NCBI RefSeq assembly: GCF_013761175.1
Contig: NZ_JACDUR010000002.1
Coordinates: 440,816-504,815 of the forward strand
DNA: 64,000 bases
Source: Nonomuraea soli
Lineage (GTDB): Bacteria > Actinomycetota > Actinomycetes > Streptosporangiales > Streptosporangiaceae
Direction of reading: 5' to 3'
Within the stretch, counting starts at the first letter, position 1. Every line of letters begins with the position of its first letter. Shown here piece after piece: positions 1-8,770 of the stretch. Under the pieces are notes generated by a model. It saw only the letters and a program-made list of their open reading frames with translations. It did no database searches and was not told where the DNA came from. Both the position numbers and the translations under genes were made by a program.

Positions 1-3
1 CAG

Positions 4-115
4 CGTGTCGCGCCGCCCTCGTGTCGCGCCGCCCTCGTGTCGCGCCGCCCTCGTGTCGCGCCGCCCTCGTGTCGCGCCGCCCTCGTGTCGCGCCGCCCTC
101 GTGTCGCGCCGCCCT
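4..115. repeat. 16-bp tandem repeat, seven perfect copies
   Basis: Seven uninterrupted identical copies of the 16-mer CGTGTCGCGCCGCCCT lie head to tail, and a degenerate copy follows at about 150-164. The array begins three bases inside the left edge, so it may extend further left. Because 16 is not a multiple of 3, the array reads through all three frames in turn. The long open frames across it are therefore a by-product of the repeat and not evidence of a gene. No flanking gene is visible on the left, and the function is unknown. Confidence 0.95.
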
Positions 116-206
116 GGTCGTCAGTCCTGCGACGTTGCCGGGCCGCCCTCGTGTTGGGCCGCCCGGGCAGGCGCGCCATCCGCGTTGTCGAGAGATGCCC
201 GACAAA

Positions 207-240
207 CGAGAGCGTTGCCGGGGCCCCGGCAACGCTCTCG
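207..240 (-). terminator. Terminator hairpin after the peptide ABC operon
   Basis: This is a perfect 34-nt inverted repeat with 17-nt arms (CGAGAGCGTTGCCGGGG and its complement) and no spacer. It lies 34 nt past the stop codon of the last gene of the minus-strand operon. On the minus strand it is followed by a short TTT run, so it resembles an intrinsic terminator with a weak U-tract, as is usual in GC-rich actinomycetes. Confidence 0.8.
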
Positions 241-273
241 TAGGTGGTTGCGGCGCGAAGGCCGAGGGCGGTG

Positions 274-1266
274 TCAGCCGACCCTGACCTCCGGCATCTC
301 CTCGGCGAAGTGGCAGGCCACCGGGTGTCCGTTGCCGCGGTCGATGAGGGCGGGCTCCTCGGCGGCGCAGATGTCCTGCGCCTTCCAGCACCGTGTCCGG
401 AACCGGCACCCGCTGGGCGGGTCCACGGGGCTGGGCACGTCGCCGATGAGGATGACCCGCTGCCGTTCCCGCTCGACGCGGGGGTCGGCGACGGGGGCCG
501 CCGACAGCAGGGCCTGCGAGTACGGGTGCGCGGGCTTGCCGTACAGCGCGTCACGGGGTCCTGTCTCGACGACCTTGCCCAGGTACATCACCATGACGCG
601 GTCGGAGATGTGGCGCACCACCGACAGGTCGTGGGCGATGAACAGGTAGGCGAGGCCGAGCCGCTCCTGGAGGTCCTCCAGGAGGTTGACCACGCCGGCC
701 TGGACGGAGACGTCGAGCGCGGAGACCGGTTCGTCGAGGATGAGGAGCTTGGGTTCCAGGGCCAGGGCGCGGGCGATGCCGACGCGCTGGCGCTGGCCGC
801 CGGAGAACTCGTGCGGGTAGCGGTTGCCGTGCTCGGGGTTGAGCCCGACCAGTTCCAGCAGTTCGGCGACGCGGGCGGGTCCGCCGGAGCCCCACATGCC
901 GTGCACCTTGAGCGGCTCGGCGATGATGTCGTTGACCGGCAGCTTCGGGTTGAGGGAGGCGTAGGGATCCTGGAAGACGATCTGCATGTTGCGGCGCACG
1001 GCCTGCATCTGCTTGTACGGCAGGCCGACGAGTTCCTGGCCGTCGAAGCGGACCGAGCCGGAGGTGGGGGTGTGCAACTGGAGGATGGCCCGCCCGGTGG
1101 TGGACTTGCCGCAGCCGGACTCACCCACGATGCCGAGGGTCTCGCCCGGCGCGACGTGCAGCGAGACCCCGCTGACCGCCTGGATGTGCCCGACCACCCG
1201 GCGCAGGAAGCCTGCTCCGCGCACCGGGAAGGTCATCACCAGGTCGTCGACTTCGAGCAGGCTCAT
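274..1266 (-). CDS. Peptide ABC transporter ATPase (OppF/DppF type)
   Basis: A 330-aa ATP-binding subunit that powers uptake of oligopeptides or related substrates. The Walker A motif GESGCGKST is at residues 48-56. The Q-loop context [11 protein letters not shown], the signature FSGGQRQR and the Walker [13 protein letters not shown] follow in order. A C-terminal CRFRTRC...C cluster and a [10 protein letters not shown] stretch match the oligopeptide-transporter ATPase C-terminal domain. The ATG at 1266 overlaps the TGA of the preceding ATPase gene by 4 nt (ATGA), which implies translational coupling. It is the last gene of a five-gene minus-strand operon. The family is clear; the real substrate cannot be read from sequence. 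Confidence 0.93.
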   Translation of the reverse strand: MSLLEVDDLVMTFPVRGAGFLRRVVGHIQAVSGVSLHVAPGETLGIVGESGCGKSTTGRAILQLHTPTSGSVRFDGQELVGLPYKQMQAVRRNMQIVFQDPYASLNPKLPVNDIIAEPLKVHGMWGSGGPARVAELLELVGLNPEHGNRYPHEFSGGQRQRVGIARALALEPKLLILDEPVSALDVSVQAGVVNLLEDLQERLGLAYLFIAHDLSVVRHISDRVMVMYLGKVVETGPRDALYGKPAHPYSQALLSAAPVADPRVERERQRVILIGDVPSPVDPPSGCRFRTRCWKAQDICAAEEPALIDRGNGHPVACHFAEEMPEVRVG

Positions 1267-2369
1267 CCTTGGATCTCGCTTTCGGCACGGAAGAACACCG
1301 TCGGGTCCTCGACCGCTTTCATCTTCGGCCAGTGGTGGCAGGCGGCCCGGTGGTCGAGCGCGTCGGTGAGTGCCAGGTCCGGCTCGCGGGTGACGCACTC
1401 CTCGTCGGCCAGCGGGCAGCGCGGGGAGAACGGGCAGCCGGACGGCAGGTTGATGAGGGAGGGCGGCGCTCCCTTGATCGGCCGCAGCCGGTGGCCGGTG
1501 GTGTCGGTCGACGGCATGGAGCCGAGCAGCCCGGCGGTGTACGGCATGCGCGGCGAGTAGAAGATGGCGTCGGTGTCGGCCACCTCCACGGGTTTGCCCG
1601 CGTACATGACCAGCACCTTGTGGGCCATTCCGGCGATGACGCCGAGGTCGTGGGTGATGAGGACGATGGCGGCGTTGACGGCGTCCTTCACCTCGATGAG
1701 CTTCTCCAGGATCTGGGCCTGGACGGTCACGTCGAGCGCGGTGGTCGGCTCGTCGGCGATGATCACGTCGGGGTTGTTGATGACCGCCATGGCGATCATC
1801 GCGCGCTGCCGCATGCCGCCGGAGAACTCGTGCGGGTAGGCCCGCAGCCGGGCCTCGGCCTGCGGGATGCCGACCAGGTCGAGCATCTCGCGGGCCCGGC
1901 CGAGCGCCTGCTTGCGCGGCATCAGCTCGTGCGCCAGGACGGCCTCGGCGAGCTGGTCGCCGATGGTGAAGACCGGGTTGAGCGCGGTCATCGGGTCCTG
2001 GAAGACCATGGCGATCTTCTTGCCGCGCAGGTCGCGCCGGCGGCGCTGGGGCAGGGCGAGCACGTCCTCGCCCCGGAAGAAGATCCTTCCGGAGATCCGC
2101 GCGGTGCGGGGGAGCAGCCCCATCACCGCCATGGAGGAGACGGACTTGCCGGAACCCGACTCGCCGACGATGCCGAGCACCTCTCTCTGGTGCAGCACGT
2201 AGCTGACCCCGCGTACGGCATGCACGACGCCGTCGTCGGTGGGGAACTCGACGGTCAGGTCCTCGACGCGGAGGATCTCCTCGTCGGAGGGGGGACGCAC
2301 GTCGTCGAGGGTCAGCCCGACGTGCACGTCGAGGCGGTTGTCGCCGTGGCTGTCGAGGATCTCGCCCAT
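1263..2369 (-). CDS. Peptide ABC transporter ATPase (OppD/DppD type)
   Basis: A 368-aa ATPase paired with the downstream OppF-like protein. It has an N-terminal extension of about 35 residues before the ATPase fold. Walker A reads GESGSGKS, followed by [12 protein letters not shown], the signature FSGGMRQR and Walker [13 protein letters not shown]. The C-terminus carries the [14 protein letters not shown] cysteine motif typical of OppD/DppD proteins. The start at 2369 shares one base with the stop of the permease gene upstream. A longer open frame upstream is antisense shadow. The canonical DEPTTALD Walker B contrasts with the altered motifs of the second Opp-type transporter at 40.7-42.5 kb. 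Confidence 0.93.
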   Translation of the reverse strand: MGEILDSHGDNRLDVHVGLTLDDVRPPSDEEILRVEDLTVEFPTDDGVVHAVRGVSYVLHQREVLGIVGESGSGKSVSSMAVMGLLPRTARISGRIFFRGEDVLALPQRRRRDLRGKKIAMVFQDPMTALNPVFTIGDQLAEAVLAHELMPRKQALGRAREMLDLVGIPQAEARLRAYPHEFSGGMRQRAMIAMAVINNPDVIIADEPTTALDVTVQAQILEKLIEVKDAVNAAIVLITHDLGVIAGMAHKVLVMYAGKPVEVADTDAIFYSPRMPYTAGLLGSMPSTDTTGHRLRPIKGAPPSLINLPSGCPFSPRCPLADEECVTREPDLALTDALDHRAACHHWPKMKAVEDPTVFFRAESEIQG

Positions 2370-3319
2370 CAGGCACGCACCCGGTTCTGGCGGGGGTCGA
2401 ACGCGTCGCGCAGCCCGTCGCCGATGAAGTTGATGGACAGGGCCACGGTGATGATCAAGATGCCCGGCCACCAGAACAGCCACGGGCGGGTCAGCATCGC
2501 TCCCTGGTAGAAGCTGATCAGCTGGCCCAGCGAGATGTCGGGCGGCTGCACGCCGAAGCCGAGGAAGGAGATCGCCGACTCCACCAGGATCGCCGAGGCG
2601 ATGGTCAGCGTGGTGCTGACGATGATGATGCCCAGGGTGTTGGGCAGGATGTGCTTGAAGATGATGCGGCGGGGCCGGGTGCCGATGGCGCGGGCCGCTT
2701 CGATGAACTCGCGCTCGCGCAGCGAGAGCACCTCGCCGCGGACCAGGCGCGCCAGTTGCGGCCAGATGACCAGGCCGAGCGCCAGGCCGAGGACCAGGAT
2801 GCCGGAGCCGCCCGCCATGCGGCCGACGATGGCGGCGATCAGCAGCACCGGGATGGTGATCATCACGTCGGTCAGCCGCATGAGCGCCGTCTCCGTGCGC
2901 CTGCGGAAGTAGCCGGCGGCGGCTCCCACGAAGGTGCCGACGGAGGTCGCCACGAGGCCGACCAGGAGCGCCACCAGAAGCGACTGCTGGGTGCCCCGCA
3001 TCACCAGGGCGAAGTAGTCCTTGCCCACGTTGTCCTGGCCGAAGGGGTGCTCGCCGATGCTGAACGGCCAGAGCGTCAGCGTGGGAGCACCGCCGTCGAT
3101 CACGCGTCCGGTGGTCGTCCAGCCGTGTTTCCACCAGCCGCCGAACGGGCCGAACCCGACGGAGGTGAAGGCCAGCACGACGACGGCGAGCAGCACCACC
3201 AGTCCGGTCATGGCCGCCTTGTGCTGGAAGAACCGGCGGCGGACCAGTTGTCCCTGCGTTCTGGCGACGATGGTCATGCCCTGAGCGTCGCCGCTCGTCA
3301 CCGGTGCCGAGAGTGTCAT
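2369..3319 (-). CDS. Peptide ABC transporter permease (OppC/DppC type)
   Basis: A 316-aa inner-membrane permease. A cytoplasmic N-terminus of about 35 residues precedes the first membrane segment (residues 37-52). A periplasmic section with the family motif [14 protein letters not shown] follows. The second half has five hydrophobic segments, and the EAA loop [20 protein letters not shown] contacts the ATPases. The ATG at 3319 has a strong AAGGAG ribosome site 8 nt upstream. It forms the heteromeric pore with the large permease encoded next upstream. Confidence 0.92.
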   Translation of the reverse strand: MTLSAPVTSGDAQGMTIVARTQGQLVRRRFFQHKAAMTGLVVLLAVVVLAFTSVGFGPFGGWWKHGWTTTGRVIDGGAPTLTLWPFSIGEHPFGQDNVGKDYFALVMRGTQQSLLVALLVGLVATSVGTFVGAAAGYFRRRTETALMRLTDVMITIPVLLIAAIVGRMAGGSGILVLGLALGLVIWPQLARLVRGEVLSLREREFIEAARAIGTRPRRIIFKHILPNTLGIIIVSTTLTIASAILVESAISFLGFGVQPPDISLGQLISFYQGAMLTRPWLFWWPGILIITVALSINFIGDGLRDAFDPRQNRVRA

Positions 3320-3332
3320 TCCCCGATCTCCT

Positions 3333-4841
3333 TCACGACAGCCGGATGCGCGGGTCGAGGTAGGCGTAGATGATGTCGGCGATCATGTTGAAGACCACGA
3401 TCGCGCCGCCCGTCACGACGAAGAAGGCCATCACCGGGGCGGGGTCGACCATTTCGAGCCCGTCCCTGAACATCTGGCCCATGCCCTTCCATCCGAAGAC
3501 GGACTCCGTCACGACCGCGCCGCCGATCACCCCGGCGAAGTCGAACGCCATGAGGGTGGTGATCGGGATCATGCCGTTGCGGAAGGCGTGCTTGACGATG
3601 ACCGTGCGCTCGGGCAGGCCCTTGGCGCGTGCCGTACGGACATAGTCCTGGTTCATCACCTCGAGCATCGAGGCCCGGCTGTAGCGGCTGTAGGTGGCCA
3701 TGGAGATGAGGATCAGCGCCATGGTCGGCAACATGATGTGCGTGGCCGAGTCCAGCGTGAGCTGCCAGAAGTCGCCGCGGAAGTTGGGGGTGTTGGAGCC
3801 GATCGTGGCGATCGGCCGGCCCCTCATGCGCTGGCTGTAGGCCTGGAAGGCGCTGAGCAGCGCGTCGAGGAAGATCAGCCCGGCGGTGACGAGGCCGGTG
3901 AGGATCGCAGTGGTGATCGCCTGCCGTCTGAGCAGGCCGCCCAGGCCGTACCCGAGGGCGACGCAGACGCCGACGGTCAGGACCAGCAGGCCCAGCAGTT
4001 GTGGCCAGGTGGGGTCGGTCAGCACGCCGCCCAGGACGGTGTGCAGCGCCGTGCCGAGGCCGGCCGCGGCGAGTGCCGCGTAGAGCGGCCCGCGGTACTG
4101 CAGGCCGGCGAAGAGCGCGCAGATGCCGACGGCGGAGGCGACGGCGATCAGGCCGATGACCACGGTGCCCAGCCCGGGGTCGGCGAACCAGCGGGTGGAG
4201 GACAGGAAGGACAGGAAGGTGGCCGTGACTAGCGCCCCCAGCGTGAAGCTGATCAGCCGCGCCTGGGTGGACCCGGCGGTCAGCGCGCCCCACAGCAGTC
4301 CGGCGGCGATCGCGACGACCACGATGACGGTGGTGTCGATGACCGGATCGCGCAGCCAGGTGTTGAACCCGATGGCGACGTACTGCTTGAGCATGACCGC
4401 CAGCCAGAACAGCGGCAGGGAGAAGGCGACGAAAGCGGCGAAGGTGACCGAGTAGTCGAAGCCGCTGTACTGCCGCAGCGCCGACAGGATGCCGACCGTG
4501 ATGCCGATGAGCATCGCCAGGACCGTGGCGGCCACGACGAGCTGGAGGGTGGCGGCCAGGGCGTTGCCCAGGATGACGCCGACGTCCTGGCCGTCCCTGT
4601 TGACGCCGAGATCGCCGGTGATCAGCGCGCCGAGCCACTGGAGGTAGCGGATGGGGATGGGAACGTCCAGATTCATCCGCTCGGAGCGGACCCGCATCTG
4701 GTCTTCCCTGTTAGGACCGGTCTGCTGGCGCAGGTCTGCCAGCGGATCGCCGGACAGCGCGGTCATGACGTACATGATGATGGTGGCCGCGAGAAGGACG
4801 AAGACTGAGATCATCAGTCTTCGCGTGATGAAGGCGATCAC
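3333..4841 (-). CDS. Peptide ABC transporter permease, expanded OppB type
   Basis: A 502-aa permease, about 170-190 residues longer than an ordinary OppB/DppB. The N-terminal 120 residues and the C-terminal 170 residues are standard: the first contains FVLLAATIIMYVMTALSGDP and the second the EAA loop DYVRTARAKGLPERTVIVKH. Between them, roughly residues 160-330, is an insertion with five or so extra hydrophobic segments. No frame change or stop marks the insertion, so the gene looks intact. The GTG start at 4841 follows an AGGGGG site. It is co-transcribed between the substrate-binding protein and OppC. Confidence 0.9.
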   Translation of the reverse strand: MIAFITRRLMISVFVLLAATIIMYVMTALSGDPLADLRQQTGPNREDQMRVRSERMNLDVPIPIRYLQWLGALITGDLGVNRDGQDVGVILGNALAATLQLVVAATVLAMLIGITVGILSALRQYSGFDYSVTFAAFVAFSLPLFWLAVMLKQYVAIGFNTWLRDPVIDTTVIVVVAIAAGLLWGALTAGSTQARLISFTLGALVTATFLSFLSSTRWFADPGLGTVVIGLIAVASAVGICALFAGLQYRGPLYAALAAAGLGTALHTVLGGVLTDPTWPQLLGLLVLTVGVCVALGYGLGGLLRRQAITTAILTGLVTAGLIFLDALLSAFQAYSQRMRGRPIATIGSNTPNFRGDFWQLTLDSATHIMLPTMALILISMATYSRYSRASMLEVMNQDYVRTARAKGLPERTVIVKHAFRNGMIPITTLMAFDFAGVIGGAVVTESVFGWKGMGQMFRDGLEMVDPAPVMAFFVVTGGAIVVFNMIADIIYAYLDPRIRLS

Positions 4842-4869
4842 CGTTCACCCCCTGAGGTGCGGTTGTGCG

Positions 4870-4904
4870 GGCGCGGGGCAGGGGAGGAATGTCTGCCCCG
4901 CGCC
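4870..4904 (-). promoter_or_regulatory. Hairpin between binding-protein and permease genes
   Basis: Inverted repeat arms GGCGCGGGGCAG (4870-4881) and CTGCCCCGCGCC (4893-4904) enclose an 11-nt loop. It lies between the substrate-binding protein gene and the first permease gene. No T-run follows. Such a structure could protect the 3' end of the binding-protein mRNA or partly terminate transcription, which would give more binding protein than membrane components. That role is inferred from position. Confidence 0.6.
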
Positions 4905-4929
4905 TGCACGCTCTAGGTGGATGGGGCGG

Positions 4930-6684
4930 TTAGGAGCCCAGGGTCCAGGTCTCGGCGTTCCACACGTAGGTGGACTGCGCCGGGTTCGGGTTCACGCCCT
5001 GGAGCTTCTCGTCCCACGCGGTCACCAGCGGGTGGGCGAACAGGGGGATGGTGGCGAGGTCCTCCCAGAGGAGCTTCTCGATCTGGTTGATCATCGCCGG
5101 GTGCTTGGACTTGTCGGTGGTCCCGTTGAGCTCGTTGATGAGCTTGTCGACCTCCTTGTTGCTGTAGCACCCGCTGTTGTTGGCCTTGTGGTCGGCGTCG
5201 CACTTGCCCTGGGCGACGGTCCGGTAGGTCGAGCTCCAGCCGCTGACCTGGCCCGAGCCGACCCAGGCGAACAGGGCCACGTCGTAGGTGTTGGTGTTCA
5301 GACCGCCGTCGGCCTCGAAGAAGTTCTCCTCACCGGCGTCGGTGACCTTGAAGCCGGCCTGCTCGCAGGAGTCGCGGATCAGGTCGACGGTCGAGGTACG
5401 GCGAGGGTTCGGGATGATGTGCCCGATCTTGACCTCCTGGCCGACCTTGCCGGCCTTCTCCAGGATGGCCTTGGCCCCGGCGATGTCCGGCTGGGCGTAC
5501 TTGTCGAAGCCCGCGGCGTCGGAGACAGCCGCGTAGGTGGACTCGAACGGCAGCACGTTGCGGACCTTGAGCGGCTCGGAGTCGGCGGCGACCGGCTTGA
5601 TCAGGTTGTCGACGATCAGCTGGCGCGGCACGCACAGCGCGAACGCCTCACGCAGAGCCTTGTCCTTGAACGGGCTGGAGTCGAAGTTGAAGTCCATGTG
5701 CTCGTAGGTGAAGGACGACCCCGTCTGCACCTTGATGCCCTGCAGACCCTCGAGCTGCTTGACCAGGTCGGCGTTCGGCTGCGGCTCGATGGCCTGGACC
5801 TCGCCGTTCTGCAGCGCCTGGACCTGCTGGTCCTCGGGGATGACCCGCTGGATCAGCGTCTTGGTCGCGGGAGCCGTGCCCCAGTACTTGTCGTTGGCGA
5901 CCATCGTCACCGACTGACCGGCCTGCATCGACTCGATCCGGTACGGACCGGACGCGGGGATCTTGTCGGTGGCGGGCAGCTGGCCCTGGATCACCCAGAT
6001 GGTGTTCCACGCCTTGGAGGCGGGGGCGAGCTTGGCCTTGTCCTCGGCCTTGACGGCGGCGATGAAGTCGTCCTCGGACAGGCCCGACTCCTTCTCGATC
6101 ACGTGGGCCGGAAGGACCTCGTTGTTGGCCGGGCCGTTGGAGTCCCAGTCGGCGAAGGGCTCGGAGTAGACGAGCTCGAAGGACTTGCCGCCCTTGTCGC
6201 AGGCGGGAGCCTTGGTCAGCTCGACACCGGTGGTGCCGTCGGTCTGGAAGTCGCCGCCCTTGCCGGACTTGACGATCCACCACAGCAGCATGTCGTCGCA
6301 GTCGATCGCGGTGCCGTCGGACCAGACGGCCTTGTCGCTGATCGTGTACTTGACGGTGAGGGGATCGTCAGAGGTCTTCTCATAGGTACCGAAGTCGGTG
6401 TTGGGCGTCACGGCGCCCTTCTCACCGAAGTCCCAGAAGCCGCTGAGGACGTTCTGCATGACCATGCGGTTGGTCAGGTTGTTGACCGCGATCGAGTTGA
6501 AGGAGTTGAACTCCTGGGCCTCGGCGTAGGCGATCGTGTCCGCGGCGCCGCCTGCGGTTTCGGTGGTGGCGGCGGAGGGTGAACCGCTGGGCGCGGCACT
6601 CTCGCCGGAGGTTCCGCAGGCCGAGAGCAGCATGACGCCGGCCGTCAGGCCAGCCGCTAACCCGGCATACTTGCGATTGCTCAC
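4930..6684 (-). CDS. Peptide ABC transporter substrate-binding lipoprotein
   Basis: A 584-aa family-5 (OppA/DppA-like) solute-binding protein. The lipoprotein signal peptide ends in LLSACG, so Cys23 is the likely lipidated residue. A low-complexity Ser/Ala/Thr linker of about 25 residues precedes the binding domain. The body has the family pattern ISDKAVWSDGTAIDCDD near residues 117-133 and ends with a TWTLGS tail. The GTG start at 6684 is supported by AAGGAGC 6-7 nt upstream. It heads the operon oppA-B-C-D-F and faces metNIQ across a 470-bp intergenic region. The ligand is probably a peptide, but this is unproven. Confidence 0.92.
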   Translation of the reverse strand: MSNRKYAGLAAGLTAGVMLLSACGTSGESAAPSGSPSAATTETAGGAADTIAYAEAQEFNSFNSIAVNNLTNRMVMQNVLSGFWDFGEKGAVTPNTDFGTYEKTSDDPLTVKYTISDKAVWSDGTAIDCDDMLLWWIVKSGKGGDFQTDGTTGVELTKAPACDKGGKSFELVYSEPFADWDSNGPANNEVLPAHVIEKESGLSEDDFIAAVKAEDKAKLAPASKAWNTIWVIQGQLPATDKIPASGPYRIESMQAGQSVTMVANDKYWGTAPATKTLIQRVIPEDQQVQALQNGEVQAIEPQPNADLVKQLEGLQGIKVQTGSSFTYEHMDFNFDSSPFKDKALREAFALCVPRQLIVDNLIKPVAADSEPLKVRNVLPFESTYAAVSDAAGFDKYAQPDIAGAKAILEKAGKVGQEVKIGHIIPNPRRTSTVDLIRDSCEQAGFKVTDAGEENFFEADGGLNTNTYDVALFAWVGSGQVSGWSSTYRTVAQGKCDADHKANNSGCYSNKEVDKLINELNGTTDKSKHPAMINQIEKLLWEDLATIPLFAHPLVTAWDEKLQGVNPNPAQSTYVWNAETWTLGS

Positions 6685-7154
6685 AAGAACGCTCCTTGTC
6701 GTGTCCGCCCATCGAGAGCGGTCGTAGGGGGGTTGGCGCTGATCAGAGCATTTTCACGAATTCCGAACAAGAGGGTAAGTAAACTTGTGACAAATCGGTG
6801 CTCCAACGGGGATCTACTTGTCCGACCGGCCTCGGCCCGCTGTGGCCCCGCTGTGGCCTCGCGGCCGGGCGCCGAGTGTGAGCGAGGTCACTCGGATTCT
6901 GGGAATCAGCCCAGGTAGAGCGGTGTTTTCCAGAGCGTGAACGAGATGTGTGTGACGGCGATGGGCGAGATGCCCTGGGGCATGTGTCGCTAGACGCTGC
7001 CCGCCCCGCCCTGTCCCCCTCGTTCGAAGGTCTTCGCATCGTGACCCGTCCCGCTTTCGTGCTGCGCCGCCTGAGCCATCTGCCCTTCCATCCCGGCACG
7101 CGCTAGTCCCCCACCTGATTCCGACGTTCATCCGACGACGAGTGGGGATTTTTC
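6685..7154. promoter_or_regulatory. 470-bp divergent control region, oppA-like and metN
   Basis: No gene is supported here. The part nearest the minus-strand binding-protein gene (about 6740-6800) is AT-rich compared with its surroundings and probably holds that operon's promoter. The part nearest metN is a long leader ending in a hairpin that can cover the metN ribosome site. I looked on the plus strand for the conserved cores of S-box (SAM-I) and SAM-IV riboswitches and did not find them. Confidence 0.6.
7107..7148 (+). promoter_or_regulatory. Possible ribosome-site-covering hairpin before metN
   Basis: CCCCAC at 7109-7114 is complementary to GTGGGG at 7142-7147. The latter contains the only plausible Shine-Dalgarno of metN (GGGGA, 6 nt before the GTG). 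TTTTT directly follows the right arm. The same structure could therefore act as a translation switch or as a weak terminator. The stem has only 6 bp and a 27-nt loop, so this is a suggestion. Confidence 0.4.
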
Positions 7155-8105
7155 GTGATCGAGGCTTCAGGGCTGCGCAAGCTCTACGGCCAGACCGTCG
7201 CGCTCGACGGTGTCGACCTGGCCGTGCGCCAGGGCGAGATCTTCGGCGTGCTCGGCCAGAGCGGCGCGGGCAAGAGTACGCTGCTGCGCTGCGTCAACCT
7301 GCTTGAGCGGCCCGACTCCGGCACCGTGACGGTGGCCGGGCGCGAGCTGACGAAGCTGGGGGAGCGCGAGCTCAACCAGGCACGCCAGCGCATCGGCATG
7401 GTTCACCAGCACTTCGCCTTGCTCGCCTCACGCACCGTGGCAGGCAACGTCGCCTTCCCGCTCGAGGTCATGGGCGTCGGCAGGCGTGAGCGCGACCAGC
7501 GGGTGGCCGAGCTGCTGGAACTGGTCGGGCTGGGCGGCCGGGGCAAGGACCATCCGCGCCAGCTGTCGGGCGGGCAGAAGCAGCGGGTGGGCATCGCCCG
7601 CGCCCTGGCAGGGCGGCCAGAGGTGCTGCTGTCGGACGAGGCCACCTCGGCCCTCGACCCAGGCACCACCGAGTCGATCCTCGGGCTGCTGAAATCGCTC
7701 AACCGCGAGCTCGGCCTGACGATCCTGCTGATCACCCACGAGATGAACGTCGTCAAGAGCATCTGCGACTCGGTCGCGATCATGGAGAACGGGCGGATCC
7801 GCGAGTCCGGCGGCATCGGCGAGCTGATCCGCACCCCCGGCTCCCGGCTCACCCGGGAGATCTTCCCGCTCCCCGAGCCCGCGGCCGGGCACATCACCCT
7901 CACGTTCACCGGCCATCCCGAGGAGCCTGTCATCTCCGAGGTGGTGCGCAAGTTCGACGTGGACGTCAACATCCTCGGCGGCGCCATCGAGGAACTGGCC
8001 GCGGGTTCGGTCGGGCGGCTGCGTGTCGACCTGGCCGGGGGAGAGCGGGACAACGCCCTGACCTACCTGCGCGAGCGGGGCCTGCTGGTGGAGGTGGCCG
8101 GCTGA
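7155..8105 (+). CDS. metN: Methionine ABC transporter ATPase MetN
   Basis: A 316-aa ATPase of the MetNIQ importer for D/L-methionine. Walker A GQSGAGKST is near residue 35, the Q-loop region is MVHQHFALL, the signature is LSGGQKQR and Walker B is VLLSDEATSALDP. The last 80 residues match the NIL domain, which binds methionine and inhibits transport when cytoplasmic methionine is high. The GTG start is set by GGGGA just upstream. The stop overlaps the metI start (TGATG). The order metN-metI-metQ is the standard one. Confidence 0.95.
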   Translation: MIEASGLRKLYGQTVALDGVDLAVRQGEIFGVLGQSGAGKSTLLRCVNLLERPDSGTVTVAGRELTKLGERELNQARQRIGMVHQHFALLASRTVAGNVAFPLEVMGVGRRERDQRVAELLELVGLGGRGKDHPRQLSGGQKQRVGIARALAGRPEVLLSDEATSALDPGTTESILGLLKSLNRELGLTILLITHEMNVVKSICDSVAIMENGRIRESGGIGELIRTPGSRLTREIFPLPEPAAGHITLTFTGHPEEPVISEVVRKFDVDVNILGGAIEELAAGSVGRLRVDLAGGERDNALTYLRERGLLVEVAG

Positions 8106-8761
8106 TGGAGCTCGACGAGATCACCCCGCTGCTGTGGCAGGCCACCGGCGAGACCGCCGTCATGGTCGGCTGGGCGACCCTGTTCACGGTCCTGCTCGGA
8201 CTGCCGCTGGGCGTCGCCCTGGTCGCGCTCGACAAGGACGGCCTGCGGCCGATGCCCGCCCTCAAGGGCGCGATCGGCGTCGTCGTCAACGTCGGCAGGT
8301 CGCTGCCGTTCCTGGTGCTCATGATCGCGCTCATCCCGTTCACCCGCGTGGTGGTCGGCAGCTCGATCGGCACCGAGGCCATGGTGGTGCCGCTCACGGT
8401 CGGAGCGGTGCCGTTCTTCGCCCGCCTCGTCGAGACCGCCCTGCGCGAGGTCGGCCGCGACGTGGTCCAGGCCGCGCAGGCCATGGGCACCGGCAAGCTG
8501 GCCATCATCCGCAAGGTCCTGCTGCCCGAGGCCTTTCCCGGCCTGGTCGCCGGGCTCACGGTGACCGTGGTCGCGCTCATCGGCTACTCGGCCATGGCCG
8601 GCGTCATCGGCGGTGGCGGCCTGGGCGACCTGGCCAAACGTTACGGATACGAGCGCTTCGAGACCGGCGTCATGGTCGCCGTGGTCATCGTGCTCATCAT
8701 CGTCGTTCAACTGATCCAGAGCCTGGGTGACCACGTCGCCCGGCGCCTGTCCCACAAGTAG
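8105..8761 (+). CDS. metI: Methionine ABC transporter permease MetI
   Basis: A 218-aa permease of usual family length with five predicted membrane segments. The EAA loop reads EVGRDVVQAAQAMGTGKLAI, followed by IRKVLLPEA. The conserved GYSAMAGVIGGGGLGDLA stretch lies near residues 160-177. Its start shares a base with the metN stop, and metQ begins 9 nt after its stop, so the three genes form one operon. Confidence 0.95.
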   Translation: MELDEITPLLWQATGETAVMVGWATLFTVLLGLPLGVALVALDKDGLRPMPALKGAIGVVVNVGRSLPFLVLMIALIPFTRVVVGSSIGTEAMVVPLTVGAVPFFARLVETALREVGRDVVQAAQAMGTGKLAIIRKVLLPEAFPGLVAGLTVTVVALIGYSAMAGVIGGGGLGDLAKRYGYERFETGVMVAVVIVLIIVVQLIQSLGDHVARRLSHK

Positions 8762-8770
8762 GGAAAAATC

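Noticed and set aside
5-649. Overlapping open frames across the 16-bp repeat
   Set aside because: They consist of repeated RRPRVAPPSC-type sequence produced by the repeat and run into the antisense of the ABC ATPase gene. No ribosome site or domain.
6685-7154. SAM riboswitch (S-box, SAM-IV) before metNIQ
   Set aside because: Looked for the conserved cores on the plus strand and did not see them. A covariance-model search would be decisive.
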